A stretch of 64,000 bases of DNA, taken from the NCBI GenBank assembly GCA_017398725.1, contig JAFQFA010000024.1, forward strand, positions 1-64,000, in the 5' to 3' direction. Below the pieces are notes generated by a model that saw only the letters and a program-made list of their open reading frames with translations, ran no database searches and was not told where the DNA came from. Positions within the stretch are counted from its first letter, which is position 1. Each line of letters starts with the position of its first letter. Below, piece by piece: positions 33,408 through 42,262 of the stretch. Position numbers and translations under genes: made by a program. This DNA comes from Oscillospiraceae bacterium (GTDB lineage Bacteria > Bacillota > Clostridia > Oscillospirales > Oscillospiraceae).

Positions 33408-35657
33408 TTACTTAACGTACGCCATGCTGATCCAGCCCTTGGAGGTACGGCCCCACTTGGTAGAACCGACCTTTTTGGTCTCCAGAATGGTTACCTTATC
33501 GCCCTTATCGTAATATGCTACGATCTTGGCGCTGGTGCTGGCGCTCTTGCGCACACGCAGACGGCTGGCTGTAACCGTGCCGGTCTTGGCAGCCGGCTCT
33601 TGGGTATCCTGACTACCGCTGCCGGTATCGGTAACTTTCACATAATCCATGCTGATCCAGCCCTTGGCGGTACGGCCCCATGTGGTGGATCCGACCTTTT
33701 TGGTCTCAAGGATCGTCACCTTTGCGCCATTGCTGTAGTAACCAACCACAGATGCGCTGGTGCCGGCGCTCTTGCGGATCCGCAGTGTACCGCTGACTTT
33801 GATCGTTCCGGTAATCGTCGCGGGCTTTTCCTCAGGTTTCGTCTCGGTATCCTGCTCGGTATCAGGCAGCGGATCCAGCTTGATATACTCCATGCTGACC
33901 CAGCCTTTTTCAACCTTGCCCCATGTAATGCTACCAACAGTCTTTGTTTCCGTAACCGTTACCTTTTGCTTATTGTTCAAATAGGCAACGATGCTGGAAG
34001 ATGTGCTGGCCGCCTTACGAACACGCAGGCGATCGCCGCTGGTCTTGACCACGCCGGTACGAGCCGGGTTGGCAGGCGCTTGCGGCTGCTGGTTATCCTC
34101 GGGATCCTCGTTATTATCGGGGTTCTCGTTGATATCGGGATTCTCGTTGATATCGGGATTCTCGTTGACATCGGGATTCTCGTTAATATCGGGATTCTCG
34201 TTGATATCGGGATTCTCGTTGATGTCGGGATTCTCGTTGACATCGGGATTCTCGTTGATGTCGGGATTCTCGTTAATATCGGGATTCTCGTTGACATCGG
34301 GATTCTCGTTGACATCGGGATTCTCGTTGATATCAGGATTCTCATTCACATCCGGAGTGGTGCCGGGATTTTCGGGCTGCACAGGTGTCTCGATCTCAGG
34401 TTCTTCCTCGATAACCTTAATATACTTCAGGCTGACCCAACCCTTTTCGATCCGACCCCAAACAGTAGAGCCGGAGGTCTTTTCCTCAAAAACCTCAACC
34501 ACAGTGCCATTCTTCAGCTTGGCCACAATGCCGTAGCCGGTGCTGGGGCCGCTGCGAACATTCAGCGTGCTATCCACCTTGACCTTACCCTTATACAGGA
34601 CCGGCTCTTTCATAGAATCCAGAACAGCCTGATAGTCGGTATAGCTCAGATCCATCCAAGCATCGCCAAATCTGCCCCACAGCACATCGCCCACAGGCGC
34701 AGTTTCTTCAATGACGATCTTTTCACCGAAAGGTGCTGTGCCGTCCATCTCGGCATAGGTAGCGCCGGGACCTTTGCGCAGCTGCGCACCTTCGCCGGTA
34801 ACCGTCACTTCAATGCCCTGCGGTTGCTGTGCAGGCGGTGTAGAGCCGTCATCCGCACGCCAACGGGCGTACAGGGTCTTTCCGTTGGTATCTGCATCCA
34901 GAACGGTTACTTTCTGACCGCCCTTGGTGGCAGTATACCAGCCTTCAAAGGTATAACCCTTATATGTAGTCTGCACGGTAATTTCTGCAGTCAGGTTTGA
35001 ATCGTAACCCTGAACCAAGTAAGAATTGGACACGCCGCCGTTCAAATCAAACAGGGTATAGCAAAAGTTTGACGGAACTTTGGTGGAATACACACCATTC
35101 AGGTACAAATTCGCCTCGCAACGGCGGCGCTTCAGCTTACCGGTGCTGCGACCGCCGGATTTGGTAGCACTCCAAATGCAGAAGGCGGAAATCAACTCGT
35201 TGCCGGTAGCGCCCTTGGCAATAGCATTATGGAACACGCCGGTTTTCTCCGAAGTCCATGCAGAACCACAGTTGTAGGAGAACAGGACCAGCGCATCCAG
35301 CTGCTGCTGGGATAACGTAATGCCCTTCTTGTCCGCAAAGCTGTAGACAGACTTTTCGAACATAGTCGTATAGTCACGAAGCTTTTTTTCCGCTTCTTCC
35401 TTGCTCATGGGGTTTTTCTGGTAGTAAGCAACTTTGTCATCAGGGCATCTGGTACCATAGCCAATTGACCAGTGGTAAACATCGTAATAAGGCGTACTGC
35501 GGAAGCCCTCATACTCTTTGAGCATATCAACAGCAGCTTGGCTGATGGTATAGCGCACAGGCTCTTCATTTGCAGCCCGGACAGCAGGGGCATTTGCAAA
35601 GAAAATACCCAGTGTCATCACCACTGTTAAGATAAGACAGATGATCCTCTTATTCAC
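33408..35657 (-). CDS. Secreted GH24 lysozyme with SH3 domains and NENPD repeats
   Basis: A 749-residue exported muramidase. Residues 1-29 form a signal peptide (cleavage after VRA). Residues 35-195 are a phage-type GH24 lysozyme: Glu50 in LKEYEGF, Asp59, and the WSIGYGT segment (Ser replaces the usual Thr). A short InlB/Flg_new-like repeat follows (GYTFEGWYTATKGG), then two bacterial SH3 domains, a 78-residue linker of 13 NENPD(I/V) repeats, and three more SH3 domains ending ISMDYVK or ISMAYVK. The SH3 domains should bind the wall. It may remodel the wall or attack other bacteria. Single gene with own promoter. Confidence 0.9.
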   Translation of the reverse strand: MNKRIICLILTVVMTLGIFFANAPAVRAANEEPVRYTISQAAVDMLKEYEGFRSTPYYDVYHWSIGYGTRCPDDKVAYYQKNPMSKEEAEKKLRDYTTMFEKSVYSFADKKGITLSQQQLDALVLFSYNCGSAWTSEKTGVFHNAIAKGATGNELISAFCIWSATKSGGRSTGKLKRRRCEANLYLNGVYSTKVPSNFCYTLFDLNGGVSNSYLVQGYDSNLTAEITVQTTYKGYTFEGWYTATKGGQKVTVLDADTNGKTLYARWRADDGSTPPAQQPQGIEVTVTGEGAQLRKGPGATYAEMDGTAPFGEKIVIEETAPVGDVLWGRFGDAWMDLSYTDYQAVLDSMKEPVLYKGKVKVDSTLNVRSGPSTGYGIVAKLKNGTVVEVFEEKTSGSTVWGRIEKGWVSLKYIKVIEEEPEIETPVQPENPGTTPDVNENPDINENPDVNENPDVNENPDINENPDINENPDVNENPDINENPDINENPDINENPDVNENPDINENPDINENPDNNEDPEDNQQPQAPANPARTGVVKTSGDRLRVRKAASTSSSIVAYLNNKQKVTVTETKTVGSITWGKVEKGWVSMEYIKLDPLPDTEQDTETKPEEKPATITGTIKVSGTLRIRKSAGTSASVVGYYSNGAKVTILETKKVGSTTWGRTAKGWISMDYVKVTDTGSGSQDTQEPAAKTGTVTASRLRVRKSASTSAKIVAYYDKGDKVTILETKKVGSTKWGRTSKGWISMAYVK
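34113..34346 (-). repeat. 13 tandem 18-bp repeats coding NENPD(I/V)
   Basis: Thirteen perfectly phased 18-base units inside the lysozyme gene encode Asn-Glu-Asn-Pro-Asp-Ile/Val. The units differ mainly at the last codon (ATC/ATA-type Ile or GTC Val) and at one third position. The array codes an acidic, proline-spaced flexible linker between SH3 blocks; copy number probably varies by slippage. Confidence 0.95.
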
Positions 35658-35690
35658 AGAGTTTGCTCCTTTCGCATGTATTTCCAGTGT

Positions 35691-35719
35691 ATTATAGCAG
35701 AGTTATTCCGTTATTGCAA
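35691..35719 (-). promoter_or_regulatory. Lysozyme promoter
   Basis: Minus strand TTGCAA (35714-35719), 17 bases, TATAAT (35691-35696), about 35 bases before the ATG. The rest of the divergent gap up to 35888 is AT-rich and shows nothing else I can name. Confidence 0.8.
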
Positions 35720-35888
35720 CCTTTTTTTGAAAAATTATTACACTTTGTAACTTTCACAAACTAAAAAAACCTTATAATACATGCGCTTTTTTCCATATTC
35801 AGGAATTTTTTGGAAACAATCGTTAACAGTTTTGGTTTACATAATTTTCGTTTCCTCTGCCGTTTTTTTCAATATGTTGTAGAAGAAA

Positions 35889-35917
35889 TTGCATTTGCAG
35901 ACTAAATATGCTATTAT
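35889..35917 (+). promoter_or_regulatory. mnmA promoter
   Basis: TTGCAT (35889-35894), 17 bases, TATTAT (35912-35917), about 30 bases before the mnmA start. Confidence 0.7.
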
Positions 35918-35949
35918 AAGGGAAAACTAAGAAAAAGGAGGCGATCTGC

Positions 35950-37017
35950 TTGACGCAAAGAAAAGCATTGGTAGCGATGAGCGGCGGTGTGGACAGTTCT
36001 GTGGCTCTTTTTTTGACGAAAAAAGCCGGTTTTTCCTGCATGGGTGCTTATATGCAGATGTGCAGCCGGGCACTATTGGGCCGGGAACCGAACGATGATG
36101 CATCCGATGCCAAAGCAATTGCGCAAAAGCTGGATACCCCCTTCACCTTACTGGACGGCAAGGATGCTTTTACCGCTCATGTGGCAGAGCATTTTGTGGC
36201 CGCATATGAAGCGGGCTTGACCCCGAATCCATGCTATCAATGCAACAAAACCATAAAATTCGGTCTACTTTTACACCTTGCTTTAGAAATGGGATATGAC
36301 ACGCTGGTCACCGGTCACTACGCCCGGGTGGAACAAGATCCTGCTACCGGCCGTTTCCTTCTAAAGAAAGCATTGGACGAAAACAAGGACCAAAGCTACT
36401 TTCTTGCCGGGCTGAATCAGCAGCAACTAGCCCATGTTCGACTCCCCTTAGGTGAACTGACCAAAGAACAGGTACGGCAGATCGCGCAGGCACAAGGCTT
36501 TATCAACGCCCGGAAGCGGGATAGTCAAGATATTTGTTTCATCCCCGACGGAGATCACATTGCATTTATGGAGCGCTACCGAGGCGCAACCTATCCGGAG
36601 GGCGATTATCTGGACCTTCAAGGACATGTGATCGGCCGGCACAAGGGCGCTGCCGGTTATACCATCGGGCAACGAAAAGGCTTAGGCATCGCTTTGGGCG
36701 CACCGGCTTATGTATGCGCCAAGGACATGGAAAACAACACCGTGACACTGGGTCCCAATGAAGCCCTGTTCCGGACCGCCTTGCGGGCTGACAACTGGAG
36801 CTGGTTCCCCTTCCCTGCCCTGACAGAACCCATCCGGGTGCTTGCAAAGGTGCGTTATCGGCACACTCCCCAATGGGCAACGGTTTATCCGGAGCCGGAT
36901 GGGTTCGCCCGGGTAATCTTCGACGAACCCCAGCGCGCCATCACTACTGGCCAAGCCGTGGTACTTTATGAGGGCAATACCGTCATTGGCGGCGGCACGA
37001 TTACGGAAATATTGTAA
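35950..37017 (+). CDS. mnmA: tRNA-specific 2-thiouridylase MnmA
   Basis: MnmA thiolates U34 in tRNA-Lys, -Glu and -Gln. The 355-residue protein has the PP-loop MSGGVDSSVAL, the first catalytic cysteine in PCYQCNKTIKFG, and the second in DICFIPDGDH, followed by GYTIGQRKGLGI. It starts with TTG: AAGGAGG lies 8-9 bases upstream of TTG 35950, and the next ATG is inside the PP-loop. Single gene, convergent with the RluD-type gene. Confidence 0.95.
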   Translation: MTQRKALVAMSGGVDSSVALFLTKKAGFSCMGAYMQMCSRALLGREPNDDASDAKAIAQKLDTPFTLLDGKDAFTAHVAEHFVAAYEAGLTPNPCYQCNKTIKFGLLLHLALEMGYDTLVTGHYARVEQDPATGRFLLKKALDENKDQSYFLAGLNQQQLAHVRLPLGELTKEQVRQIAQAQGFINARKRDSQDICFIPDGDHIAFMERYRGATYPEGDYLDLQGHVIGRHKGAAGYTIGQRKGLGIALGAPAYVCAKDMENNTVTLGPNEALFRTALRADNWSWFPFPALTEPIRVLAKVRYRHTPQWATVYPEPDGFARVIFDEPQRAITTGQAVVLYEGNTVIGGGTITEIL

Positions 37018-37055
37018 AAATCAGCGGCACCGCCGAAACGGTGCCGCTGATTTGT
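37014..37055. terminator. Bidirectional terminator, mnmA/pseudouridine synthase
   Basis: A GC-rich stem (TCAGCGGCACCG with CGGTGCCGCTGA, around 37021-37050) flanked by A residues on the left and T residues on the right. Confidence 0.88.
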
Positions 37056-38021
37056 TTATATTTTGACATTGGGAAAGTACTCTTTCACAAAATCCACTTC
37101 CTGCACTTGAAAGCTTTTGCCATCCAAATAGGCAAGTCCTTCCGCGTCCGTCTGAAACCGGAATGTCAGCTTGTAAGAATACAGCGCCTGATAATTCCGG
37201 TCATACCGCTTATCCAGCTTTCCGTACTTACCATCTCCCAGCAGTGGGTGTCCTGCATGGGCAAACTGTGCTCGAATCTGATGGGTGCGGCCGGTGATCA
37301 ATTCACATTCCACCAGTGATAATCCTTGATTTTTTGCCAAAGTCACATAATTGGTCTGGCAGGATTTGGACCCGGGCTGGGGTGTATCAGTAACAAAAAC
37401 TTTATTTTTCTTGGCATCCTTGAAAAGATACCCCTTCAAGCTCCCTTTTGGTTGCTTAGGTACGCCTTCCACAATCGCAAGATACCGCTTATCCAGCTCC
37501 CGGTCCTTGATCTTTTGATTCATGACCCGGAGCGCTTCCGCAGTTTTCGCGGCGATCACAATCCCTCCGGTATTGCGATCGATCCGGTTGCACAGTGCCG
37601 GGGTAAAAGCATTTTCACCCCGAGGACTCCACTGCCGTGTCTGGTACAGATACGCCTGAATATGGTCGATCAAGGTGCGTCCATACTCCGCACCGTCGTG
37701 GGGGTGCACCGCAAGACCCGGCCGCTTATCTACCAGCAGGATATGGTCATCTTCATAAACGATATTCAGCTTTGGTGTAGCTACCGTCAGGTAAGCATTA
37801 TCCTCCCGGGGCTTATCGAAAAACTCGTCATTAATGTACATCTGCAGCACATCCCCGTCTTTGAGGCGGGTATCCCGCTCTGCCCGGGCACCGTTTAGCT
37901 TAATGCGCTTGATGCGGATGTACTTTTGCGCCAAGGATGCCGGCAGCAAAGGCACTGCCTTTGCCAAAAAGCGGTCCAACCGCTGCCCTGCATCGTTGCT
38001 CCCGATTATAAATTCTTTCAT
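37056..38021 (-). CDS. RluC/RluD-family pseudouridine synthase
   Basis: A 321-residue RNA pseudouridine synthase. An S4 domain (about 13-80, with YIRIKRIKLNGARAE) is followed by the RluA-family catalytic domain with the catalytic Asp in CNRIDRNTGGIVIAAKT and the later GRTHQIRAQFAHAGHPLLGD. Members modify 23S rRNA helix 69 or other sites. Specificity cannot be assigned. Its start overlaps the hprK stop (ATGA), so it is translated with hprK. Confidence 0.93.
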   Translation of the reverse strand: MKEFIIGSNDAGQRLDRFLAKAVPLLPASLAQKYIRIKRIKLNGARAERDTRLKDGDVLQMYINDEFFDKPREDNAYLTVATPKLNIVYEDDHILLVDKRPGLAVHPHDGAEYGRTLIDHIQAYLYQTRQWSPRGENAFTPALCNRIDRNTGGIVIAAKTAEALRVMNQKIKDRELDKRYLAIVEGVPKQPKGSLKGYLFKDAKKNKVFVTDTPQPGSKSCQTNYVTLAKNQGLSLVECELITGRTHQIRAQFAHAGHPLLGDGKYGKLDKRYDRNYQALYSYKLTFRFQTDAEGLAYLDGKSFQVQEVDFVKEYFPNVKI

Positions 38022-38962
38022 AAGGACTGCTCCCGCTGCAGCTTGTGCAGATCCATCTGCTGAGTAAATTCCAGCGCAGGATTGTAACCCATCTTCCGCT
38101 GGCGGTTATTCATGGCCGCCACCTCCAAGATCACCGCCAAGTTACGGCCGGGAGTAACCGGAATGGTATTCATAGGAATCTGGACTCCTAGGATTTCCGT
38201 ATATTGCTCGTCAAGGCCTAAGCGGTCATAGGTCGTCTGCTGTTTCCACGGAACGATATTGACCACCAGATTGATCTCATTTTCCGCTTTGACCGCGCCC
38301 ATGCCGAACAGCTTTGCCACATTGATAATCCCGATGCCCCGCAATTCCACATAATTGCGGATCACTTCCGGCGCTGTGCCTACCAGCATGTTTCCGGAGA
38401 TCCGGCGGATCTCCACCGCATCATCCGCAATCAACCGGTGGCCACGCTTCAGCAGTTCCACCGCCGTCTCGCTTTTACCGATGCCGCTGTCGCCCACCAG
38501 AAGCAAGCCCTCACCATAGACCTCCACCAGCACGCCGTGGCGGGTGATGCTGGGTGCCAGCGCTGCTTTCAGGTAAGCAATAATGGTGGACACAATGGTA
38601 CTGGTGGCCTCTTTACTGCGCAAAATAGTAACATCGTGCTTTTTCGCCATTTCCATGCACTGATCGTCCGGGGTAATATTGCGAGCAATCAGCATGGCAG
38701 GAAATTTATAAGCAAACAGGCGGTCAAAGATAATCGCCCGTTCCACAGGATCCAGCTTTTGCAGATAGCTGGCTTCCACATTGCCCATCACCAAAAGGCG
38801 CATCGGTTCAAAATGATCAAAATAGCCAGCCAGCTGCAGACCGGGTCTTGCCACATCCTCCACAGTCAGGCGGACCTGCTCATAATCCGTCGCCGCAAAG
38901 GCGATCTCCAACTGAAATTCCTCCACAAGGGTCTTCAGCGGCACACTTCGAATATCAAACAT
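38018..38962 (-). CDS. hprK: HPr kinase/phosphorylase
   Basis: HprK phosphorylates Ser46 of HPr in response to glycolytic intermediates and so controls catabolite repression through CcpA in low-GC Gram-positives. The 314-residue protein has an N-terminal DRTGG-like domain, the P-loop GDSGIGKSETAVELL, the following RLIADDAVEI, and the HprK signature ELRGIGIINVAKLFG. It heads an operon with the pseudouridine synthase gene. Its presence predicts CcpA-style sugar control of loci like the one at the right end of this window. Confidence 0.97.
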   Translation of the reverse strand: MFDIRSVPLKTLVEEFQLEIAFAATDYEQVRLTVEDVARPGLQLAGYFDHFEPMRLLVMGNVEASYLQKLDPVERAIIFDRLFAYKFPAMLIARNITPDDQCMEMAKKHDVTILRSKEATSTIVSTIIAYLKAALAPSITRHGVLVEVYGEGLLLVGDSGIGKSETAVELLKRGHRLIADDAVEIRRISGNMLVGTAPEVIRNYVELRGIGIINVAKLFGMGAVKAENEINLVVNIVPWKQQTTYDRLGLDEQYTEILGVQIPMNTIPVTPGRNLAVILEVAAMNNRQRKMGYNPALEFTQQMDLHKLQREQSL

Positions 38963-38989
38963 AATATACCTCCCGGGGTATTTGCCTTC

Positions 38990-39018
38990 ATTATACCTAC
39001 CCGAAAGGGTAATATCAA
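38990..39018 (-). promoter_or_regulatory. hprK promoter
   Basis: Minus strand TTGATA (39013-39018), 17 bases, TATAAT (38990-38995), about 25 bases before the ATG. A short CCCTTTCGGG palindrome fills the spacer. Confidence 0.8.
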
Positions 39019-39057
39019 CATTATTTTATAAATATAAAAAATTTTTGTAAAAAAGAC

Positions 39058-39086
39058 TTGCTTTTTTTCGCAAGCTCTGCTATTAT
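39058..39086 (+). promoter_or_regulatory. rpmB promoter
   Basis: TTGCTT (39058-39063), 17 bases, TATTAT (39081-39086), with a leader of about 55 bases before rpmB. Confidence 0.7.
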
Positions 39087-39148
39087 ATCTTAGCGCGTGT
39101 TAAAGGCGCAATTTTCGTGAGCCATCATGCGGATTGGAGGTGCAGTGA

Positions 39149-39337
39149 ATGGCGAAGTGTGATTATTGTGGTAAGGGCGTTGCCTTTGGTATTAAGGTCT
39201 CCCACTCCCACAGACGTTCCAATCGTACCTGGAAGCCCAACGTGAAGCGGGTGAAGGCCATTGTCAACGGTACTCCGTGCCATGTGTACGCTTGTACCAG
39301 ATGCCTCCGTTCCAACAAGGTTGAGCGTGCGGTGTAA
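39149..39337 (+). CDS. rpmB: 50S ribosomal protein L28 (zinc form)
   Basis: A 62-residue L28 with the Firmicutes-type zinc site: CDYC near the start (residues 4-7) and CTRC near the end. The conserved core GNxVSHSxRRSNRTWKPNV reads IKVSHSHRRSNRTWKPNV. GGAGGTG lies upstream of the ATG and a hairpin terminator follows, so it is monocistronic. The zinc form suggests that zinc-limitation may be met with a non-zinc paralog elsewhere. Confidence 0.97.
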   Translation: MAKCDYCGKGVAFGIKVSHSHRRSNRTWKPNVKRVKAIVNGTPCHVYACTRCLRSNKVERAV

Positions 39338-39352
39338 TTCCCAGCAACTAAT

Positions 39353-39383
39353 AGCGGCATTGCCAAGTGCAATGCCGCTTTTT
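39353..39383 (+). terminator. rpmB terminator
   Basis: An 11-bp stem (39353-39363 with 39369-39379) followed by TTTTTG. Confidence 0.88.
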
Positions 39384-39442
39384 GTTTTAATAAAACCCAA
39401 CAGGAAAATTCTGATTTTTCGGTCTGTTTATCATACAACCAT

Positions 39443-39514
39443 GTAGGGCGGGGCCTTGGTCCCGCCGTCAAAAGCTATTGCAACAGAGCGGCGGGAGCAG
39501 AGCCCCCGCCCTAC
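39443..39514. repeat. 72-bp REP/MITE-like inverted repeat
   Basis: GTAGGGCGGGGCC at 39443 is mirrored by the complementary CCCCGCCCTAC ending at 39514, with an inner pair CCCGCCG/CGGCGGG. The element is GC-rich inside AT-rich intergenic DNA, carries no gene and looks like an interspersed palindromic repeat. No second copy is in this window. Confidence 0.6.
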
Positions 39515-39579
39515 AATATAGATTGGAACCTGTTCGACAAATTGGAATTTACTGAAGAATTCTGTTCGCGTCATACATA

Positions 39580-39607
39580 ACCCCCGGCGGTAAAAACCGC
39601 CGGGGGT
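39580..39607 (-). terminator. Stem-loop behind ltaS
   Basis: A perfect 12-bp GC stem (39580-39591 with 39596-39607) directly after the ltaS stop. The T-run on the minus strand is weak, so termination strength is uncertain. Confidence 0.65.
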
Positions 39608-39613
39608 GTTGTA

Positions 39614-41629
39614 TTATTTGAACAGATATTTATAGTAGTTGTTATCCAGAACACCGGCACAATAGCTGCGCTTGTTCTTAACCACTGCCTTCATGGTTTT
39701 GACATAATCTTCAGGCAATTCTATATTCGGGTCTTTGGGCACAAACTTGCCGTTCTTGGCATAATAGGTGCCGTACTCGGTCTTCCAGTCATAATTGGTG
39801 TTGAACACCAGTGCAGGCGCGTCAGAGAGTACATCCCGTCCTACCATCAGGCGGGAATCAAATTCCGTGCCAAACAGGTTATACAAAGTAGGCAGAATAT
39901 CCAAGCCGAAGGTGGGCGCATCTACCACGATGGGATCCATCTTCTCCAGACAGCCGGACCAAATGATCAGCCGGTTGTGATCCCGCTTGAAGTAATCATC
40001 CACATTATAGCCGTAAAGCTCAGACAGGTAAGGCATATTGCCCAGCGCCGCATCGGAGTCCAGACCGTAGGGGAAATGGTCAGTAGACAGGACGATGACG
40101 GTATCATCGGCGATCCCCTCTTCTTCCAGTCGCTTCACCAGATGGGCCAAGCCATCTTCCAGATCCAGATTGCAGGCAAAGTAACCCTTAACCTGATCGG
40201 AATAAGGCAGATGCTGCACACGGTCCCAATGGCGCTTGGTCATCGCATTGCCGGACTTGCCATAGTTACTGTGGCCGCTGACGGTCATATAGTAAATATT
40301 GAAGGGCTGTTTGTCCACATAGGTTTCGAACGTGCCGCTGATCATCTCAAAGTCACTTTGAGGCCACTTCTTCTGCACGAACTCTTCCATACCGTTGCCG
40401 CGACCCATAAAGCCGTCGGAGTAACCGATCTTGGTATGGGTCTTGTTCCGATCGTAGTAGGTGTAGGAGTTGTTATGGTAGGCCTTGCCGTAATAGCCCT
40501 CGCCCACACAATTACCAACCGTATAGTAATTATAGTTACTTGCGGCGTTTTTGAAGGACTTACCGCCGGCAGTAGGCAGCATGCCGAACATATTCTGGTA
40601 CTCGCCGCCGGTAGTACCGGCACTGGCAGGCTGATAGTAATCGGTAAACTGGATACCCTTATTGGCAAGCCGGTACAGTGTCGGCGTCAGATCTTTATCG
40701 ATCAGTTCACCGGAGAAAGCCTCCGCCGTGAGGAAAATCAGATTTTTACCCTTGAACAGGCCGGTATACTGATTTTTCTTGGAGGGGGTCAGGGTCTTGA
40801 CGTAGTCATTGAGCTTTTTGATCTTGGAATTGGCAGACTTCTGCATCAGCGTATCCAGATCGATGGCATTGTCACCGTAGACGATCTCCGTAGGCTCGGT
40901 GGCACCGGGCTCGGTAGATTCCGGATCGGTCACATCCGGGATCACAGGGATGCCGGTATGCTCAAAATCCGGATCTGCAGGTGCAATACCATGCTGCACA
41001 TCCAACCGCAGGCCGGTTACAAGACCGAAGGTAGACACTGCGGACTGGAAATTATACTGCTTGTTATACACCGGTCCGTTCACCGGATGCAGCAGAACAA
41101 ACAGCATCACCAGAATGTGGACCATGGCACCGGTGGCAGCGGACATGGCGCGGTTACGCCAGCTGATGCCGTTAAAGGCAAATACCCGCTTGCCCCAAAG
41201 AAGATTGGCAACAAAAGGAACACACATCAGCGCCATGATAAACAGGCCGCCCTGAATGAAGATCAGGTGCATCAATTCCCCGAAATAGCTGGTGAGGGCA
41301 TCGCCGGCGCCGCCGGTCATGGTGTTGATATCGTAAAACTGCTTAAACTGCTTGTAGATCAGGTACTGTACGATATAGATCACCGTGGTGGCACCCAGCC
41401 AAACATGGGTGATGATCTCATTGATCTTTCTCTTTTTGAACAAAGAGCACAGGATATAGCCTACCGTGCCGTAAGCAAAGCTGAACATGATCTTATACAC
41501 AATGCCGGTAAATACCGTTTCTGTGGTAGCTGCTTGGAACACGATCTCCAAAAACAGCACCGCCAGCGTGTAGATCATAATCATATACAGCGGGCTTAAT
41601 TGCTTTTTCTTTCTTGTTCGACGTTTCAT
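39614..41629 (-). CDS. ltaS: LTA synthase family sulfatase-fold enzyme
   Basis: LtaS enzymes polymerise glycerol-phosphate from phosphatidylglycerol into lipoteichoic acid outside the membrane. The 671-residue protein has about five N-terminal membrane helices and a large extracellular sulfatase domain: metal ligand Glu in LTAEAFSGELI, nucleophile Thr in ASAGTTGGEYQNM, and the STDHFPYG metal site. A Pro/Glu/Thr-rich stretch (about 215-255) links the two. It could also be a phosphoglycerol transferase of the same family. Third gene of the der-plsY-ltaS run. Confidence 0.88.
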   Translation of the reverse strand: MKRRTRKKKQLSPLYMIMIYTLAVLFLEIVFQAATTETVFTGIVYKIMFSFAYGTVGYILCSLFKKRKINEIITHVWLGATTVIYIVQYLIYKQFKQFYDINTMTGGAGDALTSYFGELMHLIFIQGGLFIMALMCVPFVANLLWGKRVFAFNGISWRNRAMSAATGAMVHILVMLFVLLHPVNGPVYNKQYNFQSAVSTFGLVTGLRLDVQHGIAPADPDFEHTGIPVIPDVTDPESTEPGATEPTEIVYGDNAIDLDTLMQKSANSKIKKLNDYVKTLTPSKKNQYTGLFKGKNLIFLTAEAFSGELIDKDLTPTLYRLANKGIQFTDYYQPASAGTTGGEYQNMFGMLPTAGGKSFKNAASNYNYYTVGNCVGEGYYGKAYHNNSYTYYDRNKTHTKIGYSDGFMGRGNGMEEFVQKKWPQSDFEMISGTFETYVDKQPFNIYYMTVSGHSNYGKSGNAMTKRHWDRVQHLPYSDQVKGYFACNLDLEDGLAHLVKRLEEEGIADDTVIVLSTDHFPYGLDSDAALGNMPYLSELYGYNVDDYFKRDHNRLIIWSGCLEKMDPIVVDAPTFGLDILPTLYNLFGTEFDSRLMVGRDVLSDAPALVFNTNYDWKTEYGTYYAKNGKFVPKDPNIELPEDYVKTMKAVVKNKRSYCAGVLDNNYYKYLFK

Positions 41630-41647
41630 AGCTCAATCTTCTTTCTT

Positions 41648-42259
41648 TTATTTCTTGAAAAGATCCGTCTTACTTTCTTCGCCCTTTATCAGTCGGGCGA
41701 TATTCTGCCGGTGCATAAATACAGCCAGCAGACTCATGCACAGACCGCAAAGCATCACCGTCAGGTTGTTATAATGGAACAGCACAAAACCAGCGCCAAA
41801 AGCAGCAGAGCCCAGCACAGAACCAAATGACACATAACCGGTGGCAAAATAAGCAACTGCAAATACCGCAAGGATCAGCAACGCAATCCGCCAATCCATC
41901 ATCAGCGCTACAAAAAAGCCACTGAGAATGCCTTTACCCCCGTGAAAACCTAAAAATACAGGAAATATATGGCCAAGCATCACTGCCAAGCCGCCCAGTG
42001 CCGTCCCTTCTGCCTCCATGCCGAAGGGCCTGAGCAAAAAGAATCCTGCACCACAGGCAGCAACCGCTTTCAGTGCATCCACCGCCACCACCAGCAGCGC
42101 ATGGTGGGCACCGTAGCTGCGGATAAAATTGGTCAGCCCTGCATTGCCGCTGCCATGGGTACGAACATCATCTTTCATCAGATGGGATACCCAAACCGCA
42201 CCGTTCAGGTTCCCCAGCAAATAGCCGATCACAAGAGTCAGCCCAATAAACAGCCACAT
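41648..42259 (-). CDS. plsY: Acyl-phosphate:glycerol-3-phosphate acyltransferase PlsY
   Basis: PlsY makes lysophosphatidic acid from acyl-phosphate and glycerol-3-phosphate, the first step of membrane phospholipid synthesis. The 203-residue protein has five to seven membrane helices and the three loops of the family: LLGNLNGAVWVS with GSGNAGLTNFIRSYG, the FHGGKGI loop, and a later membrane region. It lies 3 bases after der and 18 before ltaS, so lipid and teichoic acid genes are together. Confidence 0.94.
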   Translation of the reverse strand: MWLFIGLTLVIGYLLGNLNGAVWVSHLMKDDVRTHGSGNAGLTNFIRSYGAHHALLVVAVDALKAVAACGAGFFLLRPFGMEAEGTALGGLAVMLGHIFPVFLGFHGGKGILSGFFVALMMDWRIALLILAVFAVAYFATGYVSFGSVLGSAAFGAGFVLFHYNNLTVMLCGLCMSLLAVFMHRQNIARLIKGEESKTDLFKK

Positions 42260-42262
42260 GGC

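Noticed and set aside
34113..34346. Tandem 18-bp repeats as a CRISPR or minisatellite element
   Set aside because: Units are contiguous without spacers and in frame with the lysozyme gene as NENPD(I/V); it is a coding repeat.
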